Shown: positions 61,850-64,000 of the stretch, piece after piece
Position numbering within the stretch: position 1 is the first letter of the stretch
Layout: every line of letters starts with the position of its first letter
Assembly: GCA_963805915.1 (NCBI GenBank)
Contig: CAWDWD010000022.1
Location: 62,001 to 126,000 of the forward strand
From: JAEULH01 sp963805915
GTDB lineage: Bacteria; Pseudomonadota; Alphaproteobacteria; Rhodospirillales; Defluviicoccaceae
DNA: 64,000 nt
Reading direction: 5' to 3'
Made by a program: the position numbers and the translations under genes
Notes under the pieces: model-generated
Databases searched by the model: none
What the model was told of the DNA's origin: nothing
Seen by the model: only the letters and a program-made list of their open reading frames with translations

Positions 61850-62869
61850 TCACGAAGCTTCGTCGTGGCGGCGCCGGCGGCCCATGAGGTAGCCGACCAA
61901 GCCGGCGGCGAGCGGAATGGCGAGCGCCGCCGCAGTGAGCACGGGGCGGAGCGAGTCCGTCTCAATGGCTCGGCCGGAGGCTCTGGCGTCGAACCGGCCA
62001 TGGGCGCCGAAGTCGCCCGGCACCGGCAAGAACAGGTTGTCGGGCCTCGTCTCCGCCGGCTCGTCGGTCTGCTGGCTGGTGTAGCCCATGCGCGAGAGGA
62101 CCTTGTCGACGAACCCCGGCGCGAGAATACTGCCGAGGATCAGCTTGAACGAGGCCCGGCCGATGACAAGTTCACGGGCGCCCGTTTCGGCGGCGCGGAC
62201 AATGGCCTCGGCCGGTACTTCCGGCTGGTAGATCGGGGGCGCCGGCTGCGGCCGCATCGCCATCTTGTTACGCGCCCAGTCGAACTGCGGGGTGTTGACC
62301 GCCGGCAGCACCACCATGCCGAGGGTTACACGGCTGCCGTCATGGATCAATTCGGAGCGGACCAACTCGGTGAAGCCGCGTATGGCGAATTTGCCACCGC
62401 AATAGGCCGATTGCAGCGGCAGGCCGTGATAGCCAAGCGCCGAGCCGACGTTGACGATGGCGCCGCGATCGCGCCGGCGCATCCGCTTAAGCGCGCTCAT
62501 GGTCCCGTAAACCTGACCGAGGTAGGTGACCTCGGTGACGCGGCGGAATTCTTCGGCGGCCAAAGCCTCAAAAGGAGAAAACGCCGTCGCCATCGCGCAG
62601 TTCACCCAGACGTCGATAGCGCCAAGTTCGGCCTCGGCTTTCTCGGCGGCCTCCTCAATGGCGCGGGCGTCGGCGACGTCGGCCGGTAGAACCAAGGCGC
62701 GCGAGCCCTCCGCCTCGACCTCGGCCTTGGCCGCGTTCAGACCATCGAGGCCGCGGGCGATCAGCCCGACCGAGTAGCCGCGCCGGGCGAAGGCGAGGGC
62801 GGTTGCCCGGCCTACGCCGGCCGAGCCTCCGGTGATGACGACGCACGGAGCATCGTTGCCGCTATTCAT
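61850..62869 (-). CDS. short-chain dehydrogenase/reductase with C-terminal membrane tail
   Basis: NAD(P)-dependent SDR oxidoreductase. Cofactor motif VITGGSAGVGRATALAFARR, WVNCAMATAFSPFEAL, catalytic Ser in GSALGYHGL, and YCGGKFAIRGF with the catalytic Tyr and Lys. After the core, a family-specific region (QPAPPIYQPEVPAEAIVRAA) and a C-terminal hydrophobic segment (VLTAAALAIPLAAGLVGYLM) ending GRRRRHDEAS suggest membrane anchoring. Start ATG 62869; 339 aa. Substrate unknown. Confidence 0.85.
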   Translation of the reverse strand: MNSGNDAPCVVITGGSAGVGRATALAFARRGYSVGLIARGLDGLNAAKAEVEAEGSRALVLPADVADARAIEEAAEKAEAELGAIDVWVNCAMATAFSPFEALAAEEFRRVTEVTYLGQVYGTMSALKRMRRRDRGAIVNVGSALGYHGLPLQSAYCGGKFAIRGFTELVRSELIHDGSRVTLGMVVLPAVNTPQFDWARNKMAMRPQPAPPIYQPEVPAEAIVRAAETGARELVIGRASFKLILGSILAPGFVDKVLSRMGYTSQQTDEPAETRPDNLFLPVPGDFGAHGRFDARASGRAIETDSLRPVLTAAALAIPLAAGLVGYLMGRRRRHDEAS

Positions 62870-62968
62870 GGTTCCGGCCTTTCGCTGTTCAGACGCGGAT
62901 GCGCGTTGAAACAACGAACAGGCGGCGCTCCAGTTCCCGCGTGCCCGCCCCCGGCTCGCTGGTTGCGG

Positions 62969-63445
62969 TTAGCGGCAGTCGGCGAAGCCGTGGCGGACGC
63001 GCGGCGCGACCCTTTGGACCATGGTCTCGAACCCGCTCGGTGGCGTCGCCAGCGCCGCGGACATCAGCGACCGGGCAGACGCGCAAAACGTTTCCTTGGA
63101 ACTGGCGCTGCGCATTGCCGCGTCATTGGCGAGCCTGGTGACGAAATCGTTGAGTTGGCGCCTGCCACCCCCGCCGTAGGCGCGGTCGAAAAGCGCGCGG
63201 AGCGAGGTCCCTTGCGCGATGATCTGGCCACGGAAGGTGCGCACGAAACTGTTGTAGCGCTGCTGGTCGCCGCACGACAGCGCCCCGACCATCAACTCGG
63301 TCTGGAAGGCGCGGGCGTTCAAGGCGAGGCCGTCCTCGGCGCTTTCGCAGCGTGGGGTTCCGGCGGACGCGGACGCGGCGGCAATGCAAAGGGCCACGGA
63401 CAGCGAGGCAAGGGACAGCGAGGCGCGGGTGGATTTGATCAACAT
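62969..63445 (-). CDS. exported hypothetical protein with conserved cysteines
   Basis: Not recognised. ATG 63445 gives a clear signal peptide (MLIKSTRASLSLASLSVALC, cleavage near ASASAG). The mature part of about 130 residues is helical and has Cys in RCESAED, SCGDQQRYNSF, FCASA and the C-terminal DCR, which could form two disulfides in the periplasm. NSFVRTFRGQIIAQGTSLRA and YGGGGRRQLNDFVTRLAND are the most protein-like stretches. 158 aa. Stands alone between two minus-strand genes. Confidence 0.65.
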   Translation of the reverse strand: MLIKSTRASLSLASLSVALCIAAASASAGTPRCESAEDGLALNARAFQTELMVGALSCGDQQRYNSFVRTFRGQIIAQGTSLRALFDRAYGGGGRRQLNDFVTRLANDAAMRSASSKETFCASARSLMSAALATPPSGFETMVQRVAPRVRHGFADCR

Positions 63446-63566
63446 CGGACGTCTACTCCTGTGCCGCCGGCCTGGAAACCGCGGCCATTGCGTGGTGTGT
63501 CGTCCCGTAAGCAAACCGCGAAATCGTTAAGACAACGTGGAGAGCCGAAGCACCTGACTTCCTCGC

Positions 63567-63986
63567 TCATATCGCCGAGAGCATCGGCGCGGAGTCTTCG
63601 ATCTGTTGAATTTTTTCGAAGCCGTGGCGCAGCTCGAACATGATGAACTGCGACTGCTTGAGCGCGCTGGCGGCGCTGCCGCGCGGGAAGCGCAAGGCCC
63701 AGGCGTCGATCTTGACCGCCAACGAGCAAAGGACCCCGCCGATGGTGGTGTGGTAGCTCTTGATAAGGGACTCGACCCGGCGAAACCGTTCGGCGGAGAT
63801 GTTCGCCCACAGGTCATTGGTGCTGCGCTCGAAGTTCTCAAACCTGCCGGCAATCGAGACCATCAGGCCGTTGATCGTCGCCTCCATGGAGGCGCAGGTG
63901 CTCATCAGCTCGTCGTCGTGCTCGAGCTGGCGAACCTGGCGGATGATGCCCAGTGTCTTGAGGAACTCGCCGATTGCCGGGACCAT
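63567..63986 (-). CDS. hypothetical protein, possibly cut by the window end
   Basis: Not recognised. From ATG 63986 the product has 139 residues, is soluble and helical, with MVPAIGEFLKTLGIIRQVRQ, INGLMVSIAGRFENFERSTN, NISAERFRRVESLIKSYHTT and GGVLCSLAVKIDAWALRF. The frame stays open to base 64000, so the true start may lie outside. No signal peptide or known motif is visible. Confidence 0.55.
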   Translation of the reverse strand: MVPAIGEFLKTLGIIRQVRQLEHDDELMSTCASMEATINGLMVSIAGRFENFERSTNDLWANISAERFRRVESLIKSYHTTIGGVLCSLAVKIDAWALRFPRGSAASALKQSQFIMFELRHGFEKIQQIEDSAPMLSAI

Positions 63987-64000
63987 CTGATCGAGGCAAT

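Overview
This window is a gene-dense, high-GC stretch of an alphaproteobacterial chromosome. The best fit is Rhodospirillales-like: it has a complete mraZ-to-ftsZ division and cell-wall cluster followed by bamD, recN and ligA, a ChvG/ChvI-type two-component system, aroQ-accB-accC-aat synteny, DUF2155 and DUF2244 genes, and a fused ThiS-ThiG protein. The genus cannot be fixed from sequence alone. I see no phage, insertion sequence, CRISPR array or tRNA gene.

Layout. 0-4.2 kb: dnaK, dnaJ, dapB. 4.2-5.3 kb: a DUF2244 gene, a repeat-rich intergenic stretch and a pair of near-identical palindromes upstream of a DUF2155 gene. 5.7-8.7 kb (minus): aroQ-accB-accC-aat (aromatic and fatty-acid synthesis, N-end-rule transferase). 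8.8-9.8 kb: thiSG. 10.0-13.2 kb: a circularly permuted ATP-grasp / alpha-E / transglutaminase operon behind a textbook-looking sigma-54 promoter. 13.3-17.0 kb (minus): propionyl-CoA carboxylase pccA and pccB. 17.1-24.5 kb (minus): a ten-gene Mrp/Mnh-like cation/proton antiporter operon with three NuoL/M/N-type subunits. 24.7-27.6 kb: a DUF192 gene, chvG, chvI. 27.9-31.5 kb: a nickel/cobalt ECF transporter (nikKMLQO type). 31.6-35.7 kb: recX, an MltF-like lytic transglycosylase, an ABC-2 permease, a CDF metal exporter. 35.9-36.3 kb: RNase P RNA. 36.6-55.0 kb: the dcw cluster (mraZ rsmH ftsL ftsI murE murF mraY murD ftsW murG murC murB ddl ftsQ ftsA ftsZ), nearly all with 1-14 nt overlaps. 55.1-59.8 kb: bamD, recN, ligA. 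59.8-64 kb (minus): a small Cys-rich protein coupled to queC, chaB, an ECF sigma factor, a short-chain dehydrogenase and two unrecognised genes.

A conspicuous property is the number of broken reading frames. accC, pccA, a small antiporter-operon gene, the nikO-type ATPase gene, the mltF-like gene, rsmH, ftsI and chaB each contain a single extra base. dapB carries a 14-bp tandem duplication that replaces its conserved C-terminus. Several of these genes are essential, and the second frame always carries the expected rest of the protein. Residual sequencing or assembly insertions are therefore the most likely explanation; I annotate the full spans and give the break points.

The parts most worth a second look are the sigma-54-driven ATP-grasp/alpha-E/transglutaminase operon, the twin palindromic operator near 5.1 kb, the MnhA-less antiporter operon, the exact 10-bp array of CCCA elements before mraZ, the internal Gly-Gly of the ThiS-ThiG fusion, and the small Cys-rich protein translationally coupled to queC.
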